From Amycolatopsis sp. NBRC 101858 (GTDB lineage: Bacteria > Actinomycetota > Actinomycetes > Mycobacteriales > Pseudonocardiaceae), in assembly GCF_030269325.1 (NCBI RefSeq), contig NZ_BSTD01000001.1:2434681-2498680 (forward strand): a stretch of DNA of 64,000 bases, given 5' to 3'. This document shows positions 18,544-27,884 of this stretch, in pieces. The position numbers were made by a program, and so were the translations under genes. The stretch's first letter is position 1. Each line of letters begins with the position of its first letter. The notes beneath the pieces were generated by a model, which was not told the origin of the DNA, ran no database searches, and saw only the letters and a list, made by a program, of their open reading frames with translations.

Positions 18544-20787
18544 GTGGAAGCGGCGGAAGCGATTGCCAAGGTCGGCCAGTGGCTGCGCGCGGTGCACGGT
18601 CCGGACGTCTCCGGTCCCGCCGGGCTCCGGGTGGACACCGAGAAGGTGCTGCGCATCCCCGAGGGCTGGTCGGTGCCCTACAACACCATCGCGTTCCTCG
18701 ACGAGGGCCGGCCGGAGAAGGAGATCTTCCCGCCGCCGTCGGTCGTCGTGCGCGAGCCGGACGGCGAGCTGCGGCAGGCGCACCCGCACCCCGGCGGGCT
18801 GTCGGTGCCGGTGGCGTTCCCCGGCCAGGAGAACTGGCGCGAGGTCGTCGACCCCGAGTACGTGAAGGCCGGGCTCGGTGAGCTCGGCGTGCCGCTGCAG
18901 GCCGTCGCGGGCTGGGTGAAGGTCGACGCCGACGGCAACCAGACCGGCGAAGAGCGCGAAAACCCCGAGTACAAGGCGGGCCCGATCCGCCGCGGCTACC
19001 CGAAGCCCGAGAACACCCTCGAGACGCTGCTGTCGTTCGCCAGCGTCGGCTGGCTGACGCGGGAGCTGCTGCTCATCGGCCTGATCCGGTGCGAGGTGTT
19101 CATCCCGCTCGACCTGGAGACCGGCAAGACCGACCGGTTCTACTTCGCCGAGGAGCGCAACGAGCTCAAGGTGTTCAGCTCGACCCGGCACCTGCCCTCG
19201 CGCGAGCACGGCTGGTGGAAGGTCGACGTCGCGACGCTGGCCGAGTTCGAGCACCCGCCGAACCTGGTGATCAACGGCGGCCCGACGACCATCGAGGACG
19301 TCTCCAGCGGCGAGCTCGCCGGGATCGTCCAGCGCTTCCCGCGGCACGAGCCGCGCATCGACGTGCACGGCCGCTGCCCGGAGGCCGAAGAGGACCTGAT
19401 CCGCGTCGCCACCGACACGGCGTCGCGGATGGGCCTGCCGGATCCGGTCAAGCCGCCGCTCGCCGCGGCCGAGAAGGCGCGGCGGCGCGGGTACGAGCTG
19501 ACCGCCGAGGAGTGCGCGAAGACCGTGCTCGGCGAGTCGTGGCTGAAGCGGATGCAGATGCCGGAGCCGCCGCGCAGCAAGCCCAACGACCTGCGCGCGA
19601 ACGGGCTGGCGCCGACGTACGACAACGCCGGCCGCGCGACGCCGCGGCTCGACACCTTCGGCAAGTACTTCGAGCGGGACCTCGACGGTTTCCGCTACGG
19701 CTGGCAGCGCGTCACGGGCGCGTACGTCGGCTTCGCCCTGGGCGAAGCGCTCGGCGCCGCGGTCGACCGGATGCCGCTCCACGACATCCACGCGAAGTTC
19801 GGCATCGAGGGCGTCACCGACCTGGTCCCGGCGTTCGACCAGCCGGGCCGGATCGGCTCGCTGACGCAGCGGCTGCTGTTCTACACCGAGGCCGCGATCC
19901 GCAGCCCGCACCGCGAACAGCCGGAGTCCCGCGACGCCGAGCAGCTCTTCCCCGGTGTCGTCCGCGGCGCGCTGCAGCGCTGGCTGCGCACGCAGGGCGC
20001 GCCGCTGGAGGACGCGGACGGCTGGCTGGTCCAGGTCGCGGACCTGCACGCCCGCCGCGACGCCGACGACGTGGAGCTGAACTCCTACCACCAGCTCGCG
20101 ACGGAAGCCGGGAGCGCGCCGCCGATGACCGGCCCGGCCGCGCTGATCCCGGCGCTGCCCGCCGCGCTGACCATGGCCGGCCCCGGGAGCGGGCTGAGCG
20201 GCGGTGCGCGCCAGGCGGTGCGCGACCTGGCCGGTGTCACCCACCCGACCGAGCCCGACCTGGCCGCCGCGACCTACCTGACCTGGCTGTTCGAGCACGC
20301 GCTGACCAAGGACGCGTTCAGCTTCCCGATCTGGAACCTGAGCCGTGAGGTGCTCAACCCGGACAACCAGTTCCAGCAGGGTCCGGAGTGGACGGCGATC
20401 AAGGACATGGTCGCCGAGTCGGTGCCGTTCTTCGGCGAGCACGGGCTGCCCGACCTGCGGATGCCCGAGCTGATCGGCGACGGCAAGTCGACGCTCTCGG
20501 TCCTCGGGCGCGCGTTCGCCGCGTTGTCCGGCTTCGAGAACTACCCGGAGCAGGCGCTGCTGCGGGCCGTCAACCACTCCGGCCGCAGCGCGCTCACCGG
20601 CGCGGTCGCCGGCGCCCTGCTCGGCGCGCGCACCGGCATCCCCGGACTGCCGCAGAAGTGGGTCGACCAGCTGGAGCTGCGCTACCTGGTCGAGAACGTC
20701 GCTTCGGACGCCTACTGGCACTTCGACCGGCACTCGGCGCTGAGCGCGCTCGGCGACGAGTGGATCGAGCGGTACCCGCGGCACTAG
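18544..20787 (+). CDS. Multi-domain protein: YrhB-like, SseB-like and degenerate ADP-ribosylglycohydrolase
   Basis: 747 residues. About 5-90: YrhB/Imm35-like domain (VPYNTIAFLDEGRP, FPPPSVVV). About 155-225: SseB-like segment (LLSFASVGWLTRELLLIGLI, EVFIPL). About 380-740: ADP-ribosylglycohydrolase (ARH) fold, recognisable by GAYVGFALGEALGA and a C-terminal NHSG segment, but its metal ligands are gone: GDALG is GEALG (E401), TDDTQ is GSLTQ (438-442), and NHSGDSDSTG is NHSGRSALTG (R681, A683). It should not hydrolyse ADP-ribose links, yet could still bind ADP-ribosylated or ART proteins. GTG start directly after the TNT stop. Paralogous to the next gene. Confidence 0.75.
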   Translation: MEAAEAIAKVGQWLRAVHGPDVSGPAGLRVDTEKVLRIPEGWSVPYNTIAFLDEGRPEKEIFPPPSVVVREPDGELRQAHPHPGGLSVPVAFPGQENWREVVDPEYVKAGLGELGVPLQAVAGWVKVDADGNQTGEERENPEYKAGPIRRGYPKPENTLETLLSFASVGWLTRELLLIGLIRCEVFIPLDLETGKTDRFYFAEERNELKVFSSTRHLPSREHGWWKVDVATLAEFEHPPNLVINGGPTTIEDVSSGELAGIVQRFPRHEPRIDVHGRCPEAEEDLIRVATDTASRMGLPDPVKPPLAAAEKARRRGYELTAEECAKTVLGESWLKRMQMPEPPRSKPNDLRANGLAPTYDNAGRATPRLDTFGKYFERDLDGFRYGWQRVTGAYVGFALGEALGAAVDRMPLHDIHAKFGIEGVTDLVPAFDQPGRIGSLTQRLLFYTEAAIRSPHREQPESRDAEQLFPGVVRGALQRWLRTQGAPLEDADGWLVQVADLHARRDADDVELNSYHQLATEAGSAPPMTGPAALIPALPAALTMAGPGSGLSGGARQAVRDLAGVTHPTEPDLAAATYLTWLFEHALTKDAFSFPIWNLSREVLNPDNQFQQGPEWTAIKDMVAESVPFFGEHGLPDLRMPELIGDGKSTLSVLGRAFAALSGFENYPEQALLRAVNHSGRSALTGAVAGALLGARTGIPGLPQKWVDQLELRYLVENVASDAYWHFDRHSALSALGDEWIERYPRH

Positions 20788-20803
20788 CTCGAGGATGGGG
20801 AGC

Positions 20804-23635
20804 ATGACAGAAAGCGACGAGGGCTTCGTCGAGTGGCGACCCGACGTCGACCCGGAGTTCGACGAGAAGGCGTTCCCGGACTTCGGCATCCCGGTGCGCG
20901 CCATCCGCGGCTGGGCGCAGTACACGCTGTTCGGCGAGCCGACGGGCCCGCGCCGCGCCAACGAGCAGTACCGCCCGGGCCCGGCCTGGCTCGGGTTTCC
21001 CCAGCCGGAGACCGACGCGCAGAAGCTGCTGAACTACCTCGGCGCGAACTGGATCAGCCGCGCGGAGTTCGTGACCGCGCTGCTCGACTGCGAAGTCCTG
21101 GTGCCGGTGCCGGACGGTGAGCCGCTCGTGCGCCAGGTCCCCGGCAACGGGCAGGAAGTCATCGCGTACAGCTCGTCGGCGAAGGTGCCCGGGCGGTACC
21201 CGCTGCGCCGGCGGGTCGTCGTCCGCGACCTGCTGGCCGACCGGCCCGGAACGGGCTTGACGCTCGACCCCGGCACCGGGCTCGTCCGCAGCCTGACCGC
21301 CGCCGAGCTGGCCGGCGCCGCTCCCGGCGAGCGGCGGCCGCGGTTCGACGAGCCCGCGCCGGAAGCCGGGCCCGAGGTCGCCGAGGCGCTGCCCGCGCTG
21401 GTCGCCGAGTTCGGCGTCGAGCCACCCGACCTGCTGGAACGGCACCTGCGGTACGCCGTCGACCACGCCCGCGACCACCACTTCGAGCTGTCGCCCGAGG
21501 ACTGCGTCCGGTACCTGCGCGGGTTCGCCTGGCAGTACCGCAACGGCGTCCGACGGCGGGCGGGCCAGGACCCGGAATGGCCCGCCGACCTGGGCGCGAA
21601 CGGCCTGATCGCGCACGTCGGCGAGGACGCGCGCCCGCGGCCGGTGCCGTGGACGTTCGGGAAGTTCTCCGCCTTCGGCACGCCGGCCGCGCGCTTCGCC
21701 TGGCACCGGATCGTCGGCGCGTACGTCGGCTTCGCGATCGGCGACGCGCGGGGAAGCGGTGACGCGCTGGGCGGGCTGACGCGCCACCTGCTGTTCCACA
21801 CCGACATCGTGCTGCGCGGTCTGCCGCCGGTGCCGACCGGCGAGGTACCGGCGACGCTGCCGTTCCCGGACCCGGTCGGCTGGCTGGCGGTCGCGACCCG
21901 GCGCGCGGGTCTCGCCCCCGACGACGTCTCGACGTTGCTCGCCACAGCCTTGGCCGCGACGCCGGCGAGCGCGGTCGCCATCGACGGCGTCGACGGCGAG
22001 CAGTACGCGAAGGACGTCGCCCACGCGCTGACCGGCGGCGACCCCGACGTCGCCGAAGGCGTCGAGCTGCTGGTCGCGCTGTTCCAGGCGCTGCTCACCC
22101 GCGACACGTTCGCGCTGCCCGTCCACCTGCGGCTGCGGGAGATCGGCGGCGACCTGGCGACCTCGACGCTGGCGTTGCGCGAAGACCGCGACGCCGACGA
22201 CGTGACGCAGCTGGAGAGCATCGGCGACGGCCGGAGTGTCCGGTCGGTGCTCGGCCGGGCGCTGTTCGCGGCAGCCAAGCGCGGCCACGACCCGGAAGCG
22301 GCGATCACGCTCGCCGCGCGCTCCGGCCCGGTCGCGGGCGCGATCGCCGGGGCGCTCGTCGGTGCCCGGCTCGGCGTGCCCGGCCTGCCCGCCGCGTGGG
22401 TCGCCGCGCTGCCCGAGCTCGGCCTGCTCGACGACGTCGCCAGCGACGTCTTCTGGTACTTCAACCGCAACGGCCTCCAGACGGAGACCGCGGAACACCC
22501 GCGCTGGGAACGCCGATATCCCAGTGGCCGCTTCACCACGGAACCGAAGGGACCGGACTTGCGCTCACGACTGCGGGGGAGCCTGCTGGCCGGGGCGATC
22601 GGCGACGCGCTGGGCGCGAAGACCGAGTTCGATTCGATCGACCGGATCCGCGAGATCGCCGGGCCGGCCGGCATCACCGACTTCATCCCCGCGTACGGCG
22701 GCGTCGGCCGGATCACCGACGACACGCAGATGACGCTCTTCACGCTCGAGGCGCTGATCCGGGCACACGCCCAGCAGCGCCGGACCGGCTCGGCGGACGT
22801 CGTGCACTCGCTGCAGCTGGCCTACCAGCGCTGGCTGCACACGCAGGGCGTCGCCTGGGACCGGGCGCGCGGACCGCAGTCGGACGTCGAAGCGCCGGAC
22901 GGCTGGCTGATCACCCACCAGGAGCTGTTCAGCCGGCGTGCGCCGGGGCTGACCTGCTTCGGCGAGCTGGAGGCGTACGGTCGCGCGGGCGTCCGGGGCA
23001 CCATCGAACGCCCGGTGAACAACTCGAAGGGCTGCGGCGGGGTGATGCGCGCGGCGCCGGTCGCGCTGTGGTCGGACGACCTCGCCGAGGTGTTCCAGCT
23101 CGGTGCCGAAAGCGCCGCGCTGACCCACGGTCACCCGAGCGGGTATTTGTCCTCGGGCTGCTTCGCGGTGCTCGTCCACGGGCTGCTGCACGGGAAACCG
23201 CTGCTCGACGCCCTCGCGGCCGCACGGGACGAGCTCGTGAAGCACCCGGGTCACGAAGAACAGAGCGCGGCGCTCGACGCGGCTCTGGCGCTGGCGGAGC
23301 AAGGACCGCCGACGCCGGAGAAGCTGGAGTCGCTCGGGCAGGGCAACGTCGGCGAGACCGCGTTGTCGATGTCCGTGTACGTCGCGCTGACGACCACCGA
23401 CGCCGACACGGCGTTGCTCGCGGCGGTCAACCACAGCGGGGACAGCGATTCGACCGGTTCGGTCTGCGGCAATCTCGTCGGCGCGATGTACGGCGAAGAG
23501 ACGCTGCGGCCGAGCTGGCTGGAGCAGCTGGAGCTCCGCGATGTCATCGTCGGCCTGGTGGACGACGCGCTCACCGAGTTCGGCCCGGATGCGCCGGGTG
23601 ACGACCGGTGGTTCGCTCGGTACCCGGTCGACTAA
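20804..23635 (+). CDS. SseB-like plus tandem ARH protein, second ARH domain intact
   Basis: 943 residues. The N-terminal 110 residues are SseB-like and align with residues 115-225 of the previous protein. About 265-570 is a degenerate ARH copy (FAIGDARGSGDALGG, then LTRHLL in place of TDDTQ, and ARSGPVAGAI in place of the Asp-rich motif). About 586-940 is a complete ARH: AIGDALGA (D601), ITDDTQMTLF (D639, D640), NNSKGCGGVMRAAP, ALTHGHPSGY, and NHSGDSDSTG (D880, D882), which supply the two Mg sites. It should remove ADP-ribose from protein side chains. Beside ART domains this suggests an antidote enzyme, as in Tre1/Tri1. ATG 20804 chosen: GAGG lies 9 nt upstream; ATG 20795 has no spacing for one. 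Confidence 0.85.
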   Translation: MTESDEGFVEWRPDVDPEFDEKAFPDFGIPVRAIRGWAQYTLFGEPTGPRRANEQYRPGPAWLGFPQPETDAQKLLNYLGANWISRAEFVTALLDCEVLVPVPDGEPLVRQVPGNGQEVIAYSSSAKVPGRYPLRRRVVVRDLLADRPGTGLTLDPGTGLVRSLTAAELAGAAPGERRPRFDEPAPEAGPEVAEALPALVAEFGVEPPDLLERHLRYAVDHARDHHFELSPEDCVRYLRGFAWQYRNGVRRRAGQDPEWPADLGANGLIAHVGEDARPRPVPWTFGKFSAFGTPAARFAWHRIVGAYVGFAIGDARGSGDALGGLTRHLLFHTDIVLRGLPPVPTGEVPATLPFPDPVGWLAVATRRAGLAPDDVSTLLATALAATPASAVAIDGVDGEQYAKDVAHALTGGDPDVAEGVELLVALFQALLTRDTFALPVHLRLREIGGDLATSTLALREDRDADDVTQLESIGDGRSVRSVLGRALFAAAKRGHDPEAAITLAARSGPVAGAIAGALVGARLGVPGLPAAWVAALPELGLLDDVASDVFWYFNRNGLQTETAEHPRWERRYPSGRFTTEPKGPDLRSRLRGSLLAGAIGDALGAKTEFDSIDRIREIAGPAGITDFIPAYGGVGRITDDTQMTLFTLEALIRAHAQQRRTGSADVVHSLQLAYQRWLHTQGVAWDRARGPQSDVEAPDGWLITHQELFSRRAPGLTCFGELEAYGRAGVRGTIERPVNNSKGCGGVMRAAPVALWSDDLAEVFQLGAESAALTHGHPSGYLSSGCFAVLVHGLLHGKPLLDALAAARDELVKHPGHEEQSAALDAALALAEQGPPTPEKLESLGQGNVGETALSMSVYVALTTTDADTALLAAVNHSGDSDSTGSVCGNLVGAMYGEETLRPSWLEQLELRDVIVGLVDDALTEFGPDAPGDDRWFARYPVD

Positions 23636-23672
23636 GTTTTCTGGGGACACTGGGGTCAGGGGAGGACTAAAC

Positions 23673-25580
23673 GTGCGTTACCGGGTAGAGGTGGCCGAAC
23701 GCCCGGACGGCCTGTACGCGGCGTGGGGCGAGGGGACGTTCCGCGCGCAGCGGTCGACCACGGACGGCACCGTGTTGCTCTCCGTGCTGCCGGAGGAAGA
23801 GGCGCCGGAGGGCTTCGACAAGGAGTTCGAGGGCCGGCCGGCGCGGGTCGTGCCGGCGAGCGAGGTGCCGGCGACGTTCACGCTGCGCACCTTCGGCGAG
23901 TACGACGGCGAAGTCTTCGAGGTCGCGCCGGGCGCGCGGCCGGAGCTGACCCTGCGCTGGGTCCGCGACGACGCCACCCGCGCGGCGCAGCTGGGCCTGA
24001 CCGACTTCTCGGTCACCGTGCCGGCGAAACAGGTCACGGCGCTGTGGCAGACGCGGCTGGACTTCACCGAGACACCGGAAGCCCGGCCGAAACCGGGCGA
24101 CGGCGACCAGAACGCGCTGCTGCGCGCCATCGGCCGGACGCTGCTGCACACGGTGCCCGGCGGCTGGGCCCGCGTCGGCGCGCAGTTCCGGCAGGTCGGC
24201 GACTACTCCGAGATCGAGGTCCGCGCGGTCGGCGACGAGGACGGCCCGGTGTCGGTCTCGCTGCCGGCCGTACCGCGGCTCGGCGGGCTCTTCTCGCGGC
24301 TGCGCGCCGCGATGTTCCAGCCCGAGGTGGGCACCTGGTTCCAGGGCACGTTCACCCTCGACGCGGAGTCGCAGTTCGACTTCGACTTCGACGCCGACCG
24401 CGAGCCGGACTGGCGGGTGCCGCCCAACGAGGGCGGCCGCCCGTCGACCGCCGCCTACGAGCTGGAGCTGGCGAACTTCCCGCGGGCGCCGAAGCACGTG
24501 CCGGGGTGGCTGACCGCGAAGGCCGGCCTGCCGCTGGACGTCACCTTCCGGCTCGCCCGCGCCGCCGACTCGCACGCCGAGGGCGAGCGCCCGGTGGTCA
24601 CCCGGCCGCCGGTGCCGCCGGACCAGGTCCGCGGCGTGCTCGACTACCTGTTCCGGTCGCCGGTCGCGGTGCACCGGCCGGCGCCGCTGCCGGACATCTT
24701 CGGCGCGCCGGGCGCGAAGCCGGACGTGCCGAACGCGTTCCACACCGACGGCACCTGGATCTGGCCCGCCGCCGTGCCGCACTACCTGCGCAAGTACGGG
24801 GTGCCGCCGGAGCCGGAGCTCGTCGAGCACATCCGCGCGGCCGGGTTCCGGCCGCCGTTCGTCGGCGACCTCGTCCGCGCGACGGCGGAGGCGGAGGTCC
24901 TCGGCCAGCCGCGGCCGCCGCAGACGACCGCCGACCTGCCGGACGAGCGCGCGCTTGTCCGCGTCGCCCGCGGTGAAGACGTGCGCGACCTGCGGGGCGC
25001 GGAGACGCTGGAGCTGCTCCAGCAGCGGCTCGCCGAGCACGGCGTGCCGGCCGCGGCCTACCGGATCGGCGCCAAGGAGATCCCCGCCGACGGCGTCTGG
25101 ACGCTGCGGCGGGCCGAGAACGGCTGGGAGGTCTCGCGGCCGCCGGCCGACGAGCCGGTGGCGTTCGGCTCGCTCGCGGACGCGGCCCGGTTCCTCCTCG
25201 GCGTGCTGCTGATGCTGCCGCCGCGGCCGGCGGAGGAGTCCGACCAGCCCGCCGACTGGCCGATCCTGCCGATGCGCGGCGAACCGCCGTTGAACTTCTA
25301 CCGCGGCAAGCGCCTGATCGTGCTGCCGCCGGGCACGACGGTCGTCCGGTTCGGCCCCGAGACCGGCAACCTGGTGCACGCGGAGGGCTCGCGGTTCGTC
25401 GAGACGTCACTGGCGTTCGAACGCGAGCGCGAGAAGCGGCTCTACCGGGTGCAGCGTTCGGTGCGGGTGCTGACCGGCGTGACGGCTCCGTGGAGCGGGA
25501 TGCCGGGCGGCGCGGTCGCCTACCTGCTGCCGCGGCCGCTCGCCCAGCACCTCGAGACGGGTTCCGTCAGCCGGGTGTGA
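23673..25580 (+). CDS. TNT-domain protein 2
   Basis: 635 residues. A unique N-terminal 150-residue part of beta character, then a YezG/DUF600-like segment (MFQPEVGTWFQGTFTL, FDFDFDADRE), the FHTDGTWIWPAAV block, and a C-terminal TNT-like domain (GTTVVRFGPETGN, VTAPWSGMPGGAVAYLLP). As in the paralogue at 17128, the Gln expected near the end of the TNT active site is replaced (GGAVAY). Start GTG 23673 has GGGGAGGA 8 nt upstream; a longer open frame to 23541 overlaps the ARH gene and has no ribosome site. Last gene of the cluster; its stop abuts the convergent methyltransferase stop (TGATCA). Confidence 0.75.
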   Translation: MRYRVEVAERPDGLYAAWGEGTFRAQRSTTDGTVLLSVLPEEEAPEGFDKEFEGRPARVVPASEVPATFTLRTFGEYDGEVFEVAPGARPELTLRWVRDDATRAAQLGLTDFSVTVPAKQVTALWQTRLDFTETPEARPKPGDGDQNALLRAIGRTLLHTVPGGWARVGAQFRQVGDYSEIEVRAVGDEDGPVSVSLPAVPRLGGLFSRLRAAMFQPEVGTWFQGTFTLDAESQFDFDFDADREPDWRVPPNEGGRPSTAAYELELANFPRAPKHVPGWLTAKAGLPLDVTFRLARAADSHAEGERPVVTRPPVPPDQVRGVLDYLFRSPVAVHRPAPLPDIFGAPGAKPDVPNAFHTDGTWIWPAAVPHYLRKYGVPPEPELVEHIRAAGFRPPFVGDLVRATAEAEVLGQPRPPQTTADLPDERALVRVARGEDVRDLRGAETLELLQQRLAEHGVPAAAYRIGAKEIPADGVWTLRRAENGWEVSRPPADEPVAFGSLADAARFLLGVLLMLPPRPAEESDQPADWPILPMRGEPPLNFYRGKRLIVLPPGTTVVRFGPETGNLVHAEGSRFVETSLAFEREREKRLYRVQRSVRVLTGVTAPWSGMPGGAVAYLLPRPLAQHLETGSVSRV

Positions 25581-26432
25581 TCACGACGCGGTGATCAGGA
25601 CGGCGGGCGACCACCAGTAGTCGGCGAGAGGTTCGACGCCGACGTCGGTGAATCCCGCCGTCTCCAGCTGCGCGACCCAGTCAGTGGCCGGGTGCTCCCA
25701 GTTCGTCCGCTCGTGCCCGTCGACGATCCCGAGCAGGACCGGCAGCAGGAAGCCCTGCGCGACCAGCGAAGCGTCTTCGCCGTACTCGGCGACTCCCTGC
25801 TCGTAGCGCTCGACGAGCGAGCGAAGGTGCTCCGGCGAGCCTTCGGCGTACTCCGGGACGTCGAACTCGGCGAGCACCAGCGTCCCGGTACGCAGCTGAA
25901 GCGTGCGAAGCACCTCCGCGCGCTGGTCCGGCTCGATCGACTGCAACGCGAACGTCGACTGGACGAAGTCCCAGCCGAGGTCGTCGCGCGCGAGGAACTC
26001 CTGGGCGGTCGACTGCCAGCACTGGGCCGAGGGCACCCGCTCGTGGACGCCTTCGAGCAGCGCGGCCGACGGTTCGACCAGGTCGATCCGGCTGGGCACG
26101 TGGGTGGCCTGCTCCAGCGCCGGCACGACGGCCAAGCCGTCGCCGCACCCCAGGTCGAGCAGGGATTCCGGCTTCGCCTCGTCGTAGCGCGCGGCGAGTG
26201 CCGCGCTCAGCGCCCGGTAGAGCCCGACGTTGCCGCCGCCGCGGATGAACGCCGTGAAGGCGCCCGGCTGGTCGTACACCGACGCCGAGCCGTCACCGGC
26301 GAGGTAGGTGTGCAGTTCGCCCGCCAGCGAGGACCCGGCGCGGCCGGCCCGGGCGGCGAGGTCGGCGGCCTGGTCGCGCTCACCGGCGCGGTGGGCGGCG
26401 AGGGCGTCGGCGAGCAGCTCGATCGAGGTCAT
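25581..26432 (-). CDS. Class I SAM-dependent methyltransferase
   Basis: 283 residues. Motif I LLDLGCGDGLAVV (about residues 92-104), an acidic residue after strand 2 (IDLVEPS), and the WDFVQSTFALQSI region fit a Rossmann-fold SAM methyltransferase. The 75-residue N-terminal helical region may form a substrate lid. Substrate unknown. It begins 12 nt after the stop of the histidine kinase gene and was likely co-transcribed with it. Confidence 0.85.
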   Translation of the reverse strand: MTSIELLADALAAHRAGERDQAADLAARAGRAGSSLAGELHTYLAGDGSASVYDQPGAFTAFIRGGGNVGLYRALSAALAARYDEAKPESLLDLGCGDGLAVVPALEQATHVPSRIDLVEPSAALLEGVHERVPSAQCWQSTAQEFLARDDLGWDFVQSTFALQSIEPDQRAEVLRTLQLRTGTLVLAEFDVPEYAEGSPEHLRSLVERYEQGVAEYGEDASLVAQGFLLPVLLGIVDGHERTNWEHPATDWVAQLETAGFTDVGVEPLADYWWSPAVLITAS

Positions 26433-26444
26433 CCTCAGGAGATA

Positions 26445-27782
26445 TCAGAACGGGACCCAAAGCGTCACTCGGGTGCCGCCCCCGGCGAGTCCCGATTCGA
26501 CCAGCGACGTCCCGCCGACCTCGGCCAGCCGCGCGGTGATCGACTCGCTGATGCCGAACCCGGCCGGGTGATCGGCCGCGCTGAAGCCGGCGCCGTGGTC
26601 GCGGGTGATGACGGCGATCCCGCCCTCGCGCTCCTCGACGCGCACCACGACCCGGTCGGTGCCGGAGTGCTTCATCGTGTTCCGCATGGCCTCGCGCACG
26701 GCGTCGCGGATGGCGATCTGCCGGACCTCCGACAGCGTGTCGTCGTCCAGTTCGGCCACCACGAGCTGGGCACGCAGCCCGTCGCGCGCCATCTCGGCGG
26801 CGAGCGCGGCGAGCTTCTCGCCCAGCGGCCGGGCACCGTCCTCGGCCCGCTCGGACGCCGCCGACTCGATCGTCTGCCGGATCTCCATCGCCTGCGCCCG
26901 GGCGAGCCGCTGGATCTCGACCAGCCGTTCTTCGGCGTTCGACGTGCCGGAGAGCGCCATCGCCTCGAGCGTCTGCAGCACGGTGTCGTGCAGCATCCGG
27001 TGCTGCTGGGCGCGCTCGGCCAGCCGGCCGTTGCGGGTGCCGTAGGCCAGGGCCAGCCGGGTGCCGAGCCCGGTCAGCACCAGCGCGGCAGCGGCCAGGA
27101 ACAGCTCGGCGAGCAGCGCCGAGAAGGTCGAGAACGCGGCCCCGACGTGGAACTGCCCGGTGTTGAGCCAGTTCGCGAGCATCCGCAGCGGGAAGCTCGC
27201 GAGACCGAACACGAGCCCGCTGGGGACGCCGAGCGCGAGCGTCAGCAGCCCGGCCTCGCCGAGCAGGTGGACGCTGCTGACCGCCAGCGCGTCGAAGTAC
27301 ACCGAGGTCGGGACGGTCAGCGCGAGGACCAGCGGCGACAGCACGGTGAAGACCAGGTCGGCCGCCAGCAGCTTCCCCGCGTCGCGGCCGCGGTACGGCG
27401 CCGAGCGGAACATCCAGCGGAAGCCGACCAGGTTCACCACGACCGAGAGCAGCGTGAACACCCCGACCGGCAGCAGCCCGGCCGAGCCGTTCCGGATGGC
27501 GAAGACGCCGAACTGGCCGGGCACCGCGAGCAGCCGGAAGGCCAGCGGGATGAGCACGACGTACCGCGTGGCGCGCAGCAGCAGGCCGTCGCGCCGGCTC
27601 GGGTCGATCGGCCCGGCCATCTTCGAGATCCGCTTCAGCGCGTGGATCGGGGTCGGGTCGCCGATCTCGTCGGAGAGCTCGCTGGTGGCCGTCGCGATCG
27701 CGGGCGCGCCCTGCCGCAGCAGCGCCACGAAGAAGCTGCCCCCGGTCGCCTGCTTCGGCGGGTCGGGCGCTTCGGTGGACAT
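26445..27782 (-). CDS. NarL-type sensor histidine kinase without adjacent response regulator
   Basis: 445 residues. About 65-245 contains five or more membrane segments (a MASE-like sensor with no large extracellular loop). The H-box is RMLHDTVLQTLEAMAL (HisKA_3 type, about 281-296), with a HATPase_c domain: N-box EAMRNTMKHSG, G1 DHGAGF, G2 GGGTRVTLW. It would autophosphorylate and pass phosphate to a NarL/LuxR-type regulator, but none is next to it; the next gene is a methyltransferase. ATG 27782 is preceded by AGGGGG about 13 nt away, and TAACCT is a possible -10 further upstream. Confidence 0.9.
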   Translation of the reverse strand: MSTEAPDPPKQATGGSFFVALLRQGAPAIATATSELSDEIGDPTPIHALKRISKMAGPIDPSRRDGLLLRATRYVVLIPLAFRLLAVPGQFGVFAIRNGSAGLLPVGVFTLLSVVVNLVGFRWMFRSAPYRGRDAGKLLAADLVFTVLSPLVLALTVPTSVYFDALAVSSVHLLGEAGLLTLALGVPSGLVFGLASFPLRMLANWLNTGQFHVGAAFSTFSALLAELFLAAAALVLTGLGTRLALAYGTRNGRLAERAQQHRMLHDTVLQTLEAMALSGTSNAEERLVEIQRLARAQAMEIRQTIESAASERAEDGARPLGEKLAALAAEMARDGLRAQLVVAELDDDTLSEVRQIAIRDAVREAMRNTMKHSGTDRVVVRVEEREGGIAVITRDHGAGFSAADHPAGFGISESITARLAEVGGTSLVESGLAGGGTRVTLWVPF

Positions 27783-27884
27783 CGCGCGGACAACCCCCTG
27801 GTCACGTTGGTGAACCGAGGTTAGGGAGTATCACCGATCCGCGGTGTCCAGGTCCAGGCTTCCACGGAATTCACAGTGAGTTGG

